From the NCBI RefSeq assembly GCF_031119625.1, contig NZ_JAVHZV010000020.1, positions 1-64,000 on the forward strand: a stretch of DNA of 64,000 nucleotides, read 5' to 3'. Position numbers and translations under genes: made by a program. This DNA comes from Pseudomonas sp. G34 (GTDB taxonomy: Bacteria > Pseudomonadota > Gammaproteobacteria > Pseudomonadales > Pseudomonadaceae). A model generated the notes under the pieces. It was given only the letters and a program-made list of their open reading frames with translations, made no database searches and had not been told where the DNA came from. This document shows positions 32,416-41,502 of this stretch, in pieces; within the stretch, counting starts at the first letter, position 1, and each line of letters starts with the position of its first letter.

Positions 32416-32603
32416 AGGCTGCTGCGCGTCGGCCCTGCGGCGTTAAAAATAGGCGAGGCAAGCCGCTTGCGGCTAACGCACTTCAGTGCGGCCCGAAGGG
32501 CGAGCGGAGCGAGTAATGCTCATGTACAAAAGTACAGTCGGCCGCGACCCCGGCCGCTTTCTCGCCTATTTTTGCCTTGCAGGGCTCTAGCTCGCGAGCC
32601 TTT
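32414..32603 (+). repeat. Structured intergenic repeat, copy 1 (190 bp)
   Basis: Short end repeats AAAGGCT/AGCCTTT bound the element, and a perfect 13-bp inverted repeat AAAAATAGGCGAG (32445-32457) / CTCGCCTATTTTT (32561-32573) lies inside, with several smaller hairpins between. Blocks reading CTGCTGCGCGTCGGCCCT, AATGCTCAT and GGCTCTAGCTCGC recur in the same order in the element at 40613-40750 (opposite strand). It starts at the rdgC stop and fills most of the gap before the BASS gene. Confidence 0.7.
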
Positions 32604-32734
32604 CAATTGCAGCTGCTCTCTTACAACAGCTCAAGACCCCGCCCCATCCGGCAGCCACCGCTGTCTATCCAACAATAACTGGCCGCACAGTGCTCCACCC
32701 CGGAGCCTGCCACCGCGCTTTAGGGAACCCCGCC

Positions 32735-33673
32735 ATGTCTGCCTTGATCGCCCTCAGCCGCTTCGTCGGCAATACCTTCGCCATCTGGGTTCTGTTGTTC
32801 GCCGTATTGGCGTTCCTGATTCCCGGCGCATTTCTGCCGCTGACGGCGTTTATCGTGCCGCTGCTCGGGCTGATCATGTTCGGCATGGGCCTGACCCTGA
32901 AAGCCGAGGATTTCCGCGAGGTGGTGCGCCATCCGCTGCGCGTGCTGATCGGCGTGCTGGCGCAGTTCATCATCATGCCGTGCCTGGCCTGGCTGCTCTG
33001 CAAGCTGTTCGGCCTACCGCCGGAGGTAGCTGTGGGCGTGATCCTGGTGGGCTGCTGCCCGGGCGGCACCGCCTCGAACGTCATCACCTGGTTCGCCAAG
33101 GGCGATGTGGCGCTGTCGGTCGGTATCACCGCGGTCACCACGCTGATGGCGCCGCTGGTCACCCCGGCGCTGATCTGGCTGCTGGCCTCCGAATGGCTGC
33201 CGGTGTCGTTCTGGGCGATGTTCAGCTCGATCCTGCAGATGGTACTGCTGCCGATCATCCTCGGCCTGGTCGCCCAGCGCCTGCTGGGTGAGCGAGTGAA
33301 GCTGGCAGTGGACGTACTGCCGCTGATCTCGGTGGTGTCCATCGTCGCCATCGTGGCGGCGGTGGTGGCGGCCAGCCAGGCCAAGATCGCCGAATCGGGC
33401 CTGCTGATCATGGCCGTGGTGATGCTGCACAATGGTCTCGGCCTGGCCATGGGCTATGCTGCCGGGCGTTTCTTCGGTATGCCGCTGGCGCAGCGCAAGA
33501 CCCTGTCCATCGAAGTCGGCATGCAGAACTCCGGCCTCGGCGCGGCCCTGGCCAGCGCCCACTTCTCGCCCCTGGCGGCGGTGCCCAGTGCGTTGTTCAG
33601 CGTCTGGCACAACCTCTCGGGGCCGCTCCTGGCAACCTTCCTGCGCCGCATGAAGGATGAGCGCGATCAGTGA
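32735..33673 (+). CDS. Bile acid:sodium symporter family (BASS) transporter
   Basis: 312-residue inner-membrane protein with nine to ten helices. Family signatures are FGMGLTLKAEDFREVVRHP, LVGCCPGGTASNVITWFAKGDVALSVGITAVTTLMAPLVTP and TLSIEVGMQNSGLGAALA. The start at 32735 has AGGG upstream. Bacterial BASS proteins move organic anions such as pantoate, 2-keto acids or taurocholate-like compounds with Na+; substrate is not evident. No operon partner. Confidence 0.88.
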   Translation: MSALIALSRFVGNTFAIWVLLFAVLAFLIPGAFLPLTAFIVPLLGLIMFGMGLTLKAEDFREVVRHPLRVLIGVLAQFIIMPCLAWLLCKLFGLPPEVAVGVILVGCCPGGTASNVITWFAKGDVALSVGITAVTTLMAPLVTPALIWLLASEWLPVSFWAMFSSILQMVLLPIILGLVAQRLLGERVKLAVDVLPLISVVSIVAIVAAVVAASQAKIAESGLLIMAVVMLHNGLGLAMGYAAGRFFGMPLAQRKTLSIEVGMQNSGLGAALASAHFSPLAAVPSALFSVWHNLSGPLLATFLRRMKDERDQ

Positions 33674-33698
33674 GCGGGCTTAGCCGCAACCGCAATTT

Positions 33699-33720
33699 GG
33701 TGGGCTAAAGCCCACCCTAC
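33699..33720. repeat. Short palindromic GTAGGGTGGGC-type repeat
   Basis: GGTGGGCTAAAGCCCACC followed by CTAC forms a perfect short hairpin just after the BASS gene. Similar GTAGGGTGG-beginning elements occur at 37745 and 47626 in this window. Confidence 0.5.
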
Positions 33721-33765
33721 AGCGCTGAAGTTGATGCCACCCATCCCGATAGGTCAACGAAGTCC

Positions 33766-33789
33766 GTGGGAACGGGCCATGCCCGTGAC
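33766..33789. repeat. Single REP-like unit
   Basis: GTGGGAACGGGCCATGCCCG is one half of the paired REP elements seen at 37848, 42771 and 47540. Here the second half is degenerate. Confidence 0.5.
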
Positions 33790-33853
33790 TTCTCGCCCAT
33801 GCACCAGGCGCCCCATCCGATGACGGCCTACCAACCGTCACGGCTAAGCTGAC

Positions 33854-33881
33854 TTGCCCTTACAACCCCATCATGCACAAT
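33854..33881 (+). promoter_or_regulatory. Putative promoter of the sugE transcript
   Basis: TTGCCC (33854-33859), 16-bp spacer, CACAAT (33876-33881). Transcription would start a few bases before the first riboswitch hairpin. Confidence 0.4.
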
Positions 33882-33887
33882 AGCGGT

Positions 33888-33956
33888 GCACGCCGGGGAC
33901 GACCCCGGGTTCGCGTGCCTGACTGCCGGGGACGACCCCACTGCCATTCGTGAGGG
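33888..33956 (+). promoter_or_regulatory. Guanidine-II (mini-ykkC) riboswitch
   Basis: Two successive hairpins each carry the diagnostic ACGA tetraloop: CCGGGG-ACGA-CCCCGG at 33893-33908 and GGGG-ACGA-CCCC at 33928-33939, joined by a short linker and followed by the GAGGG Shine-Dalgarno sequence (33952-33956). Repeated stems with ACGR loops define the guanidine-II class. Guanidinium binding joins the loops and exposes the ribosome-binding site. The gene behind it encodes a SugE/Gdx exporter, the classic target. Confidence 0.92.
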
Positions 33957-33960
33957 TCAT

Positions 33961-34278
33961 ATGTCCTGGATCATCCTGTTCTTTGCCGGCCTGTTCGAGG
34001 TCGGCTGGGCCGTCGGCCTGAAGTACACCGAGGGTTTCACCCGCCCGCTTCCGACCGTGCTGACCATCGCCGCGATGCTGGTCAGCCTCGGCTTGCTGGG
34101 CCTGGCCATGAAGGAATTGCCGCTGGGTACCGCCTACGCCATCTGGACGGGCGTCGGCGCGGTCGGCACGGTGATCGCCGGCATCATCCTGTTTGGTGAG
34201 TCCATGGCGTTGATTCGCCTGGCCAGCGTGGCGCTGATCATCTGCGGCCTGATCGGCCTGAAGATGAGCCACGGTTGA
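33961..34278 (+). CDS. sugE: Guanidinium exporter Gdx (SugE, SMR family)
   Basis: 105-residue small multidrug resistance protein with four transmembrane helices: [26 protein letters not shown] (membrane glutamate Glu13), [45 protein letters not shown] and a last helix [14 protein letters not shown]. Dual-topology SugE/Gdx proteins exchange guanidinium for protons. Control by the upstream guanidine-II riboswitch makes guanidinium the likely physiological substrate instead of quaternary ammonium compounds. ATG lies four bases after GAGGG. Confidence 0.95.
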   Translation: MSWIILFFAGLFEVGWAVGLKYTEGFTRPLPTVLTIAAMLVSLGLLGLAMKELPLGTAYAIWTGVGAVGTVIAGIILFGESMALIRLASVALIICGLIGLKMSHG

Positions 34279-34315
34279 AATGACAGAGCCCGCCGATTGG
34301 CGGGCTCTGTCATTT
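34278..34315. terminator. Bidirectional terminator between sugE and the MFS-acyltransferase gene
   Basis: A perfect 17-bp stem, AAATGACAGAGCCCGCC with loop GATT, followed by TTTCC. It begins in the sugE stop codon and faces the end of the convergent gene, with A/T runs on both sides. Confidence 0.85.
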
Positions 34316-34335
34316 CCTGGGTTCGATCTTCCAGC

Positions 34336-36210
34336 TCAGCGGTTATCCCCTCGCAGCGCCTCGACCTCGGCCTGCAACACCTGCCGTGTCGCGGCGGCGG
34401 CCTCGATGGGCGCGCCAGCCACCAGATCGATCCGCGACCAGAAGCGGCGGAACAAGCCCTTCTGCGGATCACGGCTGAAAAAGCTGCCCCACAAGCCACC
34501 CAGCGCCATGGGAATCACCGGCACCGGGTTGTCCTGCAGGATGCGCTCGACGCCGGCCTTGAACTCGCCGATCTCGCCATCGGTGGTCAGCTTGCCTTCG
34601 GGAAAGATGCACACCAGCTCACCGTCGCGCAGGTACTCACCAATGCGCTTGAACGCCGCGTCGAACACCAGCAGGTCCTCGCTGCGCCCGGCAATCGGCA
34701 CCGTACCGGCAGTGCGGAAGATGAAGTTGAGCACCGGCAGGTTGTAGATCTTGTAGTACATGACGAAGCGCACCGGCCGGCGCACCGCGCCACCGATCAG
34801 CAGCGCATCGACGAACGACACGTGGTTGCACACCAGCACTGCCGGCCCCTCTTCGGGAATCGAGTCGAGGCCCCGGTGCGACACCCGGTACATCGAGTGA
34901 CCCAGCATCCAGATCAGGAAGCGCATGGTGAATTCGGGGACGATCCTGAAGATGTAGCTGTTCACCGCCACGTTCATCAGCGAAATGACCAGGAACAGCT
35001 GGGGGATCGACAGCCCGGCAACGCTCAGGAACAGGATCGACATGATTGCCGAGCACACCATGAACGCCGCATTGAGGATGTTGTTGGCAGCGATCACCCG
35101 GGCCCGCTCGTTCTCGGCGGTGCGCGACTGGATCAGCGCATACAGCGGCACGATGTAGAAGCCGCCAAATACGCCGATACCGAGGATCGAACCGAGCACC
35201 CACCAGGCGTGGCCAAAGCCCAGTAGCGCCAGCCAGTCATGTGGCTGCGCCGCTTCGGGAATACCACCCGAGGCCCACCACAGCAGAATGCCGAACAGCG
35301 ACAGGCCGATGGAACCGAACGGCACCAGGCCGATTTCCACCTTGCGCCCGCTCATGCGTTCGCAGAGCATCGAGCCCAGGGCGATGCCCACCGAGAACAC
35401 GGTAAGGATCAGCGTCACCACGCTCTCGTCGCCGTGCAACCATTCCTTGGAATAGGCTGGAATCTGCGTCAGGTACACCGCGCCGAGAAACCAGAACCAC
35501 GAGTTGCCAAGCAGCGAGCGCGACACCGCCTTGGGCTGCGTCAGGCCCATGCGCAGGGTCAGCCAGGTCTGCCGGAAGATGTTCCAGTCCAGCACCAGAT
35601 CCGGCAATGCCGCATTGGCCTGCGGAATGCTCCGCGCCGACAGGTAACCCAGCACCGCCACCAGCACCACCGAGGCGGCGACGATCACCCCGTAGTGCGC
35701 ACTGGTAAGCATCAGGCCGGCGCCGATGGTGCCGGCCAGAATCGCCAGGAAGGTGCCCATTTCCACCAGCGCGTTACCGCCGACCAGCTCTTCGGGCTCT
35801 AACGCCTGGGGCAGGATCGAGTACTTCACCGGGCCGAACAGCGCCGATTGCAGGCCCATGGTGAACAGCACGCCGAGCATCAGCGTCAGGTTGCCGAACA
35901 GCACGCCGACCGCACCGACGCCCATGATGAAAATCTCGAAGAACTTCAGCCGGCGGATCAACCAGTCCTTGGCGAACTTCTCGCCGAACTGCCCGCCCAG
36001 CGCGGAAAACAGAAAGAACGGCAGGATGAACAGCATGGCGGCGACGTTGACCAGCAGGTCGCGATCGGTGTCCAGGGCCAACTTGAAGAGAATCGCCAGG
36101 ATCAGCGACTGCTTGAAGATGTTGTCGTTGAAAGCACCGAGCAACTGGGTGATGAAGAACGGCAGGAAGCGCCGGCTTTTCAGCAGAGCGAATTGCGATG
36201 GCTGACTCAT
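34336..36210 (-). CDS. MFS transporter fused to a PlsC-type acyltransferase (LplT-Aas-like)
   Basis: 624-residue fusion. Residues about 1-400 form an MFS domain (RRFLPFFITQLLGAFNDNIFKQSLILAIL start, 11-12 helices). Residues about 430-620 are a glycerolphosphate acyltransferase domain: NHVSFVDALLIGG (H-x4-D near 460), PVRFVMYYKIYNLP, the VPIAGR motif and FPEGKLTTDGEIGEF. No AMP-ligase domain follows, unlike full LplT-Aas. Expected role: flipping lysophospholipid inward and re-acylating it. Start 36210 chosen by the upstream AAAGGGAAAGG. Confidence 0.88.
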   Translation of the reverse strand: MSQPSQFALLKSRRFLPFFITQLLGAFNDNIFKQSLILAILFKLALDTDRDLLVNVAAMLFILPFFLFSALGGQFGEKFAKDWLIRRLKFFEIFIMGVGAVGVLFGNLTLMLGVLFTMGLQSALFGPVKYSILPQALEPEELVGGNALVEMGTFLAILAGTIGAGLMLTSAHYGVIVAASVVLVAVLGYLSARSIPQANAALPDLVLDWNIFRQTWLTLRMGLTQPKAVSRSLLGNSWFWFLGAVYLTQIPAYSKEWLHGDESVVTLILTVFSVGIALGSMLCERMSGRKVEIGLVPFGSIGLSLFGILLWWASGGIPEAAQPHDWLALLGFGHAWWVLGSILGIGVFGGFYIVPLYALIQSRTAENERARVIAANNILNAAFMVCSAIMSILFLSVAGLSIPQLFLVISLMNVAVNSYIFRIVPEFTMRFLIWMLGHSMYRVSHRGLDSIPEEGPAVLVCNHVSFVDALLIGGAVRRPVRFVMYYKIYNLPVLNFIFRTAGTVPIAGRSEDLLVFDAAFKRIGEYLRDGELVCIFPEGKLTTDGEIGEFKAGVERILQDNPVPVIPMALGGLWGSFFSRDPQKGLFRRFWSRIDLVAGAPIEAAAATRQVLQAEVEALRGDNR

Positions 36211-36305
36211 CGAGACCTTTCCCTTTGCGGATTCGATGAGCATTGGACTGCAACGGCTCGGGCAAAGCCACAGCGACGCGCATTTTTGTCGACGCGCGCG
36301 CCTTT

Positions 36306-37196
36306 TCAGCTGAACAGCGGATTACCGCGCAGCCGCGCCACGGCCAGGTCGACGAAGGCGCGCACCTTGGCCGGCGCCTGGCGGCCTTCGGGGTACAGCA
36401 CGTGGATCGGCAGCGGCGGCTCCTCGAATGCCTCGAGCACGATCTGCAGCGCACCCTCCTGCAGTGAGGGGCCGGCCTGATAGCTCAGTACCCGGGTCAG
36501 CCCCCAGCCGGCGCGGGCGGTGGCGATCGCCGACTCGTTGGTGTTGGATTGCAGCACCGGATCGACCAGCACCCGCTGGCCCTCGGCGAAGCGCCATTCC
36601 GGCGAGGCCCAGGCACTTTGCGAGACGACGATGCGGTGATCCTTGAGGTCGGCCGGCACCTTCGGCACGCCGTATCTGGCGAGATACGACGGCGCTGCGC
36701 AGATCACCCGACGCACCGCGCCGACCTGGATGGCGGTAAAGCCCGAGTCCGCCAGGTGACCGATACGGATCGCCACGTCGATGCCTTCGTCGACGATATT
36801 CACCGGGCGGTCGACGAAGAAGGTGCGTGCGTGCATGCCCGGGTAGGCATCCAGGTAGGCGAGCACCAGCGGCAGCACATGCAGATGGCCGAACATCGAT
36901 GCGGCGGTCACGGTCAGGGTGCCCGACGGCTCGGCGTAGTGACCGGCAGCGGCCAGCTCCGCCTCGGCGATATCGCCAAGAATCCGCCGGCAGTCCTGCA
37001 GGTAGCGGCTGCCGGCCTCGGTGGTTTTCACCGAGCGCGTGGTGCGCACCAACAGCCGCGCGCCGATCAGGTCCTCGAGGCCGGCGACGATGCGCGTCAC
37101 CGCCGGCGCACTCATGTGCATCTGCCGCGCCGTGCTGGCGAAGCTGCCGGTTTCCGCGACCTTCACAAATACCCGCATCGCCTGCCAACGATCCAT
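36306..37196 (-). CDS. LysR-family transcriptional regulator
   Basis: 296 residues: winged HTH at residues about 1-60 (MDRWQAMRVFVKVAETGSFASTARQMHMSAPAVTRIVAGLEDLIGARLLVRTTRSV) and a LysR substrate domain (LTVTAASMFGHLHVLPLV; FFVDRPVNIVDEGIDVAIRIG). This is the CrgA/DsdC-like single-family subgroup. Start at 37196 has GAGGAG upstream. Its neighbours give no target; upstream is a long non-coding stretch. Confidence 0.9.
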   Translation of the reverse strand: MDRWQAMRVFVKVAETGSFASTARQMHMSAPAVTRIVAGLEDLIGARLLVRTTRSVKTTEAGSRYLQDCRRILGDIAEAELAAAGHYAEPSGTLTVTAASMFGHLHVLPLVLAYLDAYPGMHARTFFVDRPVNIVDEGIDVAIRIGHLADSGFTAIQVGAVRRVICAAPSYLARYGVPKVPADLKDHRIVVSQSAWASPEWRFAEGQRVLVDPVLQSNTNESAIATARAGWGLTRVLSYQAGPSLQEGALQIVLEAFEEPPLPIHVLYPEGRQAPAKVRAFVDLAVARLRGNPLFS

Positions 37197-37744
37197 CCGC
37201 CTGTCGCTCCTCTGCTTCAGCGTTGGCTGCGCTGGTGGCGCAGCGAAGGGAGTATGCCGTATCTGATGGTGCCGAGTGCGGGCACAACTGCATACGCAGA
37301 GCGCGTTCAGGATCACTCAAGGCTGATTCTGGAAAGCACAACCAGTGGCAGGAACGTGGCGGGAGCAGCCGGTCGGCCGTTTTTCGCCTTTGGGTGTTTT
37401 TCATGCCAAAAAAATCAGCAGGCGACACCAATCTGCCCCTTCAGAAGGCCGAGCGGAATCGTTGCGAAGAGGGCCGGGCGGGTAGCCTTGGGCGACATGG
37501 ATGTCGCGAGAGGCTAGGCGCCCCCACCGGATGGCCCAGGGACGGCCCTTCGTGGGGGGCCGCCTAGGTCGGGCCCTCGGAGCAACGATGTAGCGAGGGA
37601 ACCCCGGCGAAGCCGGGGCCGTATGGCGGGGCTAGGCCTTTTGGTTTCTTTTGGCGGGGCCGGCCATCCGGGCAATGTCAAAAGGAACCCGCTCGACAGA
37701 GCGGAACTGAGTGCACTAACGACACGATGACTCAGACCAGCCAC

Positions 37745-37774
37745 GGTGGACGGATGAAGCGTCGTCCACCCTAC
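37745..37774 (-). repeat. 30-bp GTAGGGTGGAC repeat
   Basis: The reverse complement is identical over all 30 bases to 47626-47655. Within it GGTGGACG and CGTCCACC pair as a hairpin. Confidence 0.75.
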
Positions 37775-37847
37775 AAACTGAATGGCCCAGAGCGGCTATG
37801 CAGTTGTACCCTCAGAGCTACTGGCGATAGCCGTATTGACACGCTTT

Positions 37848-37899
37848 TGTGGGAACGCGCCATGCGCGTGAAAAATCGCCGGCATGGCCCGCTCCCACA
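37848..37899. repeat. Paired REP element (REPIN), copy
   Basis: 52-bp inverted repeat beginning TGTGGGAACGCGCCATGCGC and ending GGCATGGCCCGCTCCCACA. Same length and arrangement as 42771-42822. Confidence 0.75.
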
Positions 37900-37992
37900 G
37901 GGAGAATGCAGATATCTACCTCTCCCTACAGGCGATCTGAGACTACCAACGCCCTAGAACTATCAAGGTCCAGGAAGATGACACCCAACTGC

Positions 37993-38457
37993 TCAGAAAC
38001 CGAAACTGCTGAGCCCCGGATGGTCATCCGGCCGACGCCCCAGCGGCCAGTGAAACCTGCGCTCGGCCTCGCTGATCGGTTGCTCGTTGATGCTGGCGTG
38101 GCGGGCGCGCATCAGGCCGTCTGCGGCGAATTCCCAGTTCTCGTTGCCGTAGGCGCGGAACCACTGGCCGCTGTCGTCGCGGTACTCGTAGGCGTAGCGC
38201 ACGGCGATGCGATTGCCGGTAAAGGCCCACAGCTCCTTGATCAGCCGATAGTCGAGTTCGCGGTTCCATTTGCGGGCCAGGAAGGCTTCGGCCTCGGCAC
38301 GGTTGCTGACGAACTCGACGCGGTTGCGCCAGCGGGTATCGAGCGTATAGGCCTGCGCCACCTTGGCGGCGTCGCGACTGTTCCAGCCGTCTTCGGCCAG
38401 GCGCACCTTTTCGATGGCGGATTGTTCATTGAACGGCGGCAGCGGTGGGCGGGACAT
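37993..38457 (-). CDS. NTF2-like (DUF1348, SnoaL-fold) protein
   Basis: 154-residue cytosolic protein of the nuclear-transport-factor-2-like superfamily: [86 protein letters not shown]. Many DUF1348 proteins have no known substrate. It ends where repeats begin and lies 47 bp downstream of the flavin/iron-sulfur reductase gene on the same strand, so co-transcription is likely. Confidence 0.88.
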   Translation of the reverse strand: MSRPPLPPFNEQSAIEKVRLAEDGWNSRDAAKVAQAYTLDTRWRNRVEFVSNRAEAEAFLARKWNRELDYRLIKELWAFTGNRIAVRYAYEYRDDSGQWFRAYGNENWEFAADGLMRARHASINEQPISEAERRFHWPLGRRPDDHPGLSSFGF

Positions 38458-38503
38458 GGCAGAACTCCTCGTTTGGGTTGAGAACGCAGCTCGTGGGTGA
38501 ATG

Positions 38504-40570
38504 TCACAGCGCCAGTTCCAGGCGCTGATCAGCGGTGTTTTCGGTTTGCGCGGGCACGGCGCAGCAGATCAGCACTTCGTCGTCGCCGTGTGGCGCGGTG
38601 GGCGCTTTCAGGTAACTCACCGCCCCCTTCAGCAGTCGCGTCTTGCAGGTGCCGCAGGCGCCCTCCCGGCAGCTGAATGCCGGCTCCAGGCCGCGGGCCT
38701 CGGCCAGTTCCAGCAAGCTGCCGGCGCCCGGTATCCAGCGCCCTTCCTTCAGCGACTCGGTGAACAGCACCGGCACCGGCTCGGTGGCCGGCGGCAGCGC
38801 CACGGTGGCTGCCACCGGCTGGTCGGGGCGCCGCACCAGCGACGCCGGCCCGAAGCCCTCGGCATGAATGCGCTGGTCGGCGATGTTGTAGCCGCGCAGC
38901 CCATCGTAAAGCCCTTGGGTAAAGGCCGGCGGCCCGCACAGGTAAAAGGCGTAATCGTCGAAGGCCAGATAGCGGGTCAGCAGTGCCATATCGATGCGCC
39001 CTGCCGTGTCGTAATCGACGCCCGGTTGGGCACCGCGGGTATCGCTGAGCACCCGCACCAGCCTTATAGCCCCCTGAGCGGCAGCGACCAGCTCGGCCAA
39101 CTCGCGGTCGAAGGGGCGCTCGGCTTTCGAGCGGGCGGCATGGAACAGGGTGACCGGCCTGATCCGCTGCTGGCGCCAGCCTTCGTAAACCACGTGACGC
39201 AGCATCGCCAGCAGCGGCGTGATGCCAATGCCACCGGCCAGCAGCACCAGGGGGCGCTGCGCCTGCGCGTCGAGGGTGAAGGCACCGGCCGGCGCGCGGG
39301 CTTCGATCAGGTCGCCCTCGCTTAACTGGTCATGGATAAATTGCGACACCCGCCCTTCACGCTTGACGCTGATCCGGTAGAGGCCATCGGACGGCGCCAC
39401 CGACAGGCTGTAGGTACGAATCAGCGGTTTTTCGTCGGCGCCAAGCTGCAGCCGAATCGGCAGGTGCTGGCCGGCCAGGTGCGGCAGCAGCCCGGCGCCA
39501 TCGACCGGCTCGAGATACAGCGAGCGGATCGACCGGCTTTCCTGAACGATGCGCGCTATCTTCATCGGCCGCCACTGCGTGGCGTACTGGGCGGTGCACA
39601 GCCGGTCGGCGGCCTGCTGCCAGTTGCCGGTGAGCAGCGAACTGTCCGCCCAACCGTCCTCGCGCAGCGCCCAGCGCAGGGCCATGGCGCCCGGGCGGCG
39701 CGTGATACGCCGGGCCCGGAACGTCCACAGCCGCTCGGCGCCTTGAAACGCACCGATCTCCGCTGAATCGAAAACCACCTCGGCATCACCACTCAGCTGC
39801 AGCACGTCACCCGTGGCGAAATCCACGAACAGCAGGCCGGCCTTGCCGTTGAGCACGATATTGCCGAGGGTGGAAAAGAACAGGTTGCCGTTGAAATCCG
39901 GGATGGTCAGGGTGCCATCGGCCGCGACCCGCACGAAGCCGCTGTTGCCGCCACGGTGCGAGACATCGACCTGGCGCTGCCCTTCGACATCGGCATAGGT
40001 CGCCACGAAGAAGGTATCCGCCCCCTCGATCAACACCCGCGCTGCAGCATCCAGCGCCGGCAATTGCTCCACCTCGCCAGCGAACGGCGCCGCCGGATCA
40101 CGGGCGAAGGTGAAGTCGCGCTGCTGGATATACCGCGGGCAGTTGCCGAAGCTCTGCTCGACATTCACCCGCAAGCCCTGGGTACCGGCCGCCACCACGC
40201 CATTCATGCGGTTACGGCGGCGGCTGTGCAACTCGATGCCCAGCAAGCCCAACGCCTTCCCCTCGCCCATACCCTGGGCGACGGGATCAGCTGCATGGGG
40301 ACGGGCAGCGATATCCAGCACGGTAGGCGTTGGCGAGGCCATGAAGCCGGCCGGCCCTTCGAGCATGCCGGCCCAGGCGTCGCCTTGCCCATCCACACTA
40401 CCCAGCACGATAAACGGCAACTGGGCATAGAAATCGCGGTGCTGGTCGGGCATGAAGTCGCGCACCACGCGCTTGCCGACCGCCGCCATCCGTTCGGCGA
40501 CACCGAGTTTTTCCTGGATGAAGGTTTCACCCGGATGCCAGGTGGCAGGGATATTCACGAGATCAGTCAT
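38504..40570 (-). CDS. Three-domain oxidoreductase: PNPOx-like, FAD/NAD reductase and 2Fe-2S ferredoxin
   Basis: 688 residues from ATG 40570 (GGGAG upstream). Residues about 1-310 form a pyridoxamine-phosphate-oxidase-like FMN split barrel ([25 protein letters not shown]). About 335-560 is a ferredoxin reductase domain ([35 protein letters not shown]). The last 90 residues are a plant-type ferredoxin with CREGACGTC (near 627) and a fourth cysteine in ICCAVP (near 668). The arrangement suggests an NAD(P)H-driven electron chain to an unknown acceptor at the N-terminal domain. Substrate unknown. Confidence 0.88.
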   Translation of the reverse strand: MTDLVNIPATWHPGETFIQEKLGVAERMAAVGKRVVRDFMPDQHRDFYAQLPFIVLGSVDGQGDAWAGMLEGPAGFMASPTPTVLDIAARPHAADPVAQGMGEGKALGLLGIELHSRRRNRMNGVVAAGTQGLRVNVEQSFGNCPRYIQQRDFTFARDPAAPFAGEVEQLPALDAAARVLIEGADTFFVATYADVEGQRQVDVSHRGGNSGFVRVAADGTLTIPDFNGNLFFSTLGNIVLNGKAGLLFVDFATGDVLQLSGDAEVVFDSAEIGAFQGAERLWTFRARRITRRPGAMALRWALREDGWADSSLLTGNWQQAADRLCTAQYATQWRPMKIARIVQESRSIRSLYLEPVDGAGLLPHLAGQHLPIRLQLGADEKPLIRTYSLSVAPSDGLYRISVKREGRVSQFIHDQLSEGDLIEARAPAGAFTLDAQAQRPLVLLAGGIGITPLLAMLRHVVYEGWRQQRIRPVTLFHAARSKAERPFDRELAELVAAAQGAIRLVRVLSDTRGAQPGVDYDTAGRIDMALLTRYLAFDDYAFYLCGPPAFTQGLYDGLRGYNIADQRIHAEGFGPASLVRRPDQPVAATVALPPATEPVPVLFTESLKEGRWIPGAGSLLELAEARGLEPAFSCREGACGTCKTRLLKGAVSYLKAPTAPHGDDEVLICCAVPAQTENTADQRLELAL

Positions 40571-40612
40571 GATTGTTCTCCCGGAGGCGGCAGCGGCGGC
40601 ATGGATGCTTAG

Positions 40613-40750
40613 AACCTGTTCACGAGCTAGCGAGCTAGAGCCATACAAGGCAAAAATAGGCGAGGAAGCGGAGTTTACGTGCTGTAAATGAGCATTCTGA
40701 GCCTGTTTATAACGCAGTAGGGCCGACGCGCAGCAGATCGTGAACAGGTT
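40613..40750 (-). repeat. MITE-like structured repeat, copy 2 (138 bp)
   Basis: Bounded by perfect 13-bp terminal inverted repeats AACCTGTTCACGA / TCGTGAACAGGTT and flanked on both sides by CTTAG (40608-40612 and 40751-40755). Inside, read on the minus strand, are the same blocks as in the 32414-32603 element. The right flank overlaps the stop of the GST gene; the left end is 38 bp upstream of the oxidoreductase ATG. Confidence 0.75.
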
Positions 40751-40751
40751 C

Positions 40752-41369
40752 TTAGGCGTTGGCGGTCAGCCCGGCAGCGGTCTCGGGAATCGCGACGAAC
40801 CCCGGCAGCGCCTCGATGCGCGCCAGAAAGGCGCGAACCTGCCCGTAGGCCGACAGGTCGACGTTGCCCTCCGGCGCCCGGGCCAGGTAGCTGTACAGCG
40901 CCACGTCGGCGATGGTCGGGTGATCGGCAGCCAGCCACTGGCGACCGCTCAGGTGGCGTTCCAGGCGGGCGAGCAGCACGTGGGCGCGGGCAATCACTTC
41001 CTCGGCATCGAAGTCGGCGCCGAACACCGTGATCAGGCGCGCCGCACAGGGCCCGTAAGCCAGCTCGCCAGCCGCCACGGACAACCAGCGCTGCACCGCC
41101 GCGGCGCCGGCGGGATCTTCCGGCAGCCAGTCGGTGCGCCCGGTTTTCTTGGCCAGATACACGAGGATGGCGTTGGAGTCGGCAACCACCACGCCGTCAT
41201 CTTCCAGCACCGGCACCTGACCGAAGGGGTTGAGCGCGAGAAACTCAGGCTGCTTGTGGGCGCCGGCAGCCAGGTCGACCTCGACCAGCTCGGGCTCGAG
41301 GCCGAGCAGCGAGGCGAACAGAACGGCGCGATGGGCGTGGCCGGACAGGGGGACGTGGTGGATTTTCAT
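40752..41369 (-). CDS. Glutathione S-transferase family protein
   Basis: 205 residues with N-terminal thioredoxin-fold domain ([60 protein letters not shown], the cis-proline/GSH site) and a helical C-terminal domain ([29 protein letters not shown], containing the N-capping box). Cytosolic detoxification is expected. The stop codon lies within the flank of the repeat element. Confidence 0.9.
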   Translation of the reverse strand: MKIHHVPLSGHAHRAVLFASLLGLEPELVEVDLAAGAHKQPEFLALNPFGQVPVLEDDGVVVADSNAILVYLAKKTGRTDWLPEDPAGAAAVQRWLSVAAGELAYGPCAARLITVFGADFDAEEVIARAHVLLARLERHLSGRQWLAADHPTIADVALYSYLARAPEGNVDLSAYGQVRAFLARIEALPGFVAIPETAAGLTANA

Positions 41370-41502
41370 GGGTCGGCTCCTGGTTGACGGTGGGCCGGGA
41401 GAAGCCCCGATCCGTGCGACCAGCTTGCGACAGGATGCCTTCGTGATGAATACGCGTTGTTGGCACTACTTTATTTCGGTAACTGGAATAGTCCCGTGCC
41501 CA

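Larger units (their letters stand above)
37197..37992. other. Long gene-free stretch with repeat elements
   Basis: Nearly 800 bp without a credible gene. 37430-37740 is very GC-rich and full of small hairpins (for example AACCCCGGCGAAGCCGGGG near 37600), and looks like a non-coding repeat of unknown type. It then holds a 30-bp GTAGGGTGGAC-type unit (37745-37774) and a paired REP element (37848-37899). Confidence 0.6.

Noticed and set aside
32414..32603. Simple intrinsic terminator for rdgC
   Set aside because: The 13-bp stem has a loop over 100 nt and the block is shared with another locus, so a repeat element is the better description, although it may also terminate.
40613..40750. attL/attR or tRNA-associated integration site
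   Set aside because: Ends are inverted, not direct, repeats; there is no integrase or tRNA.
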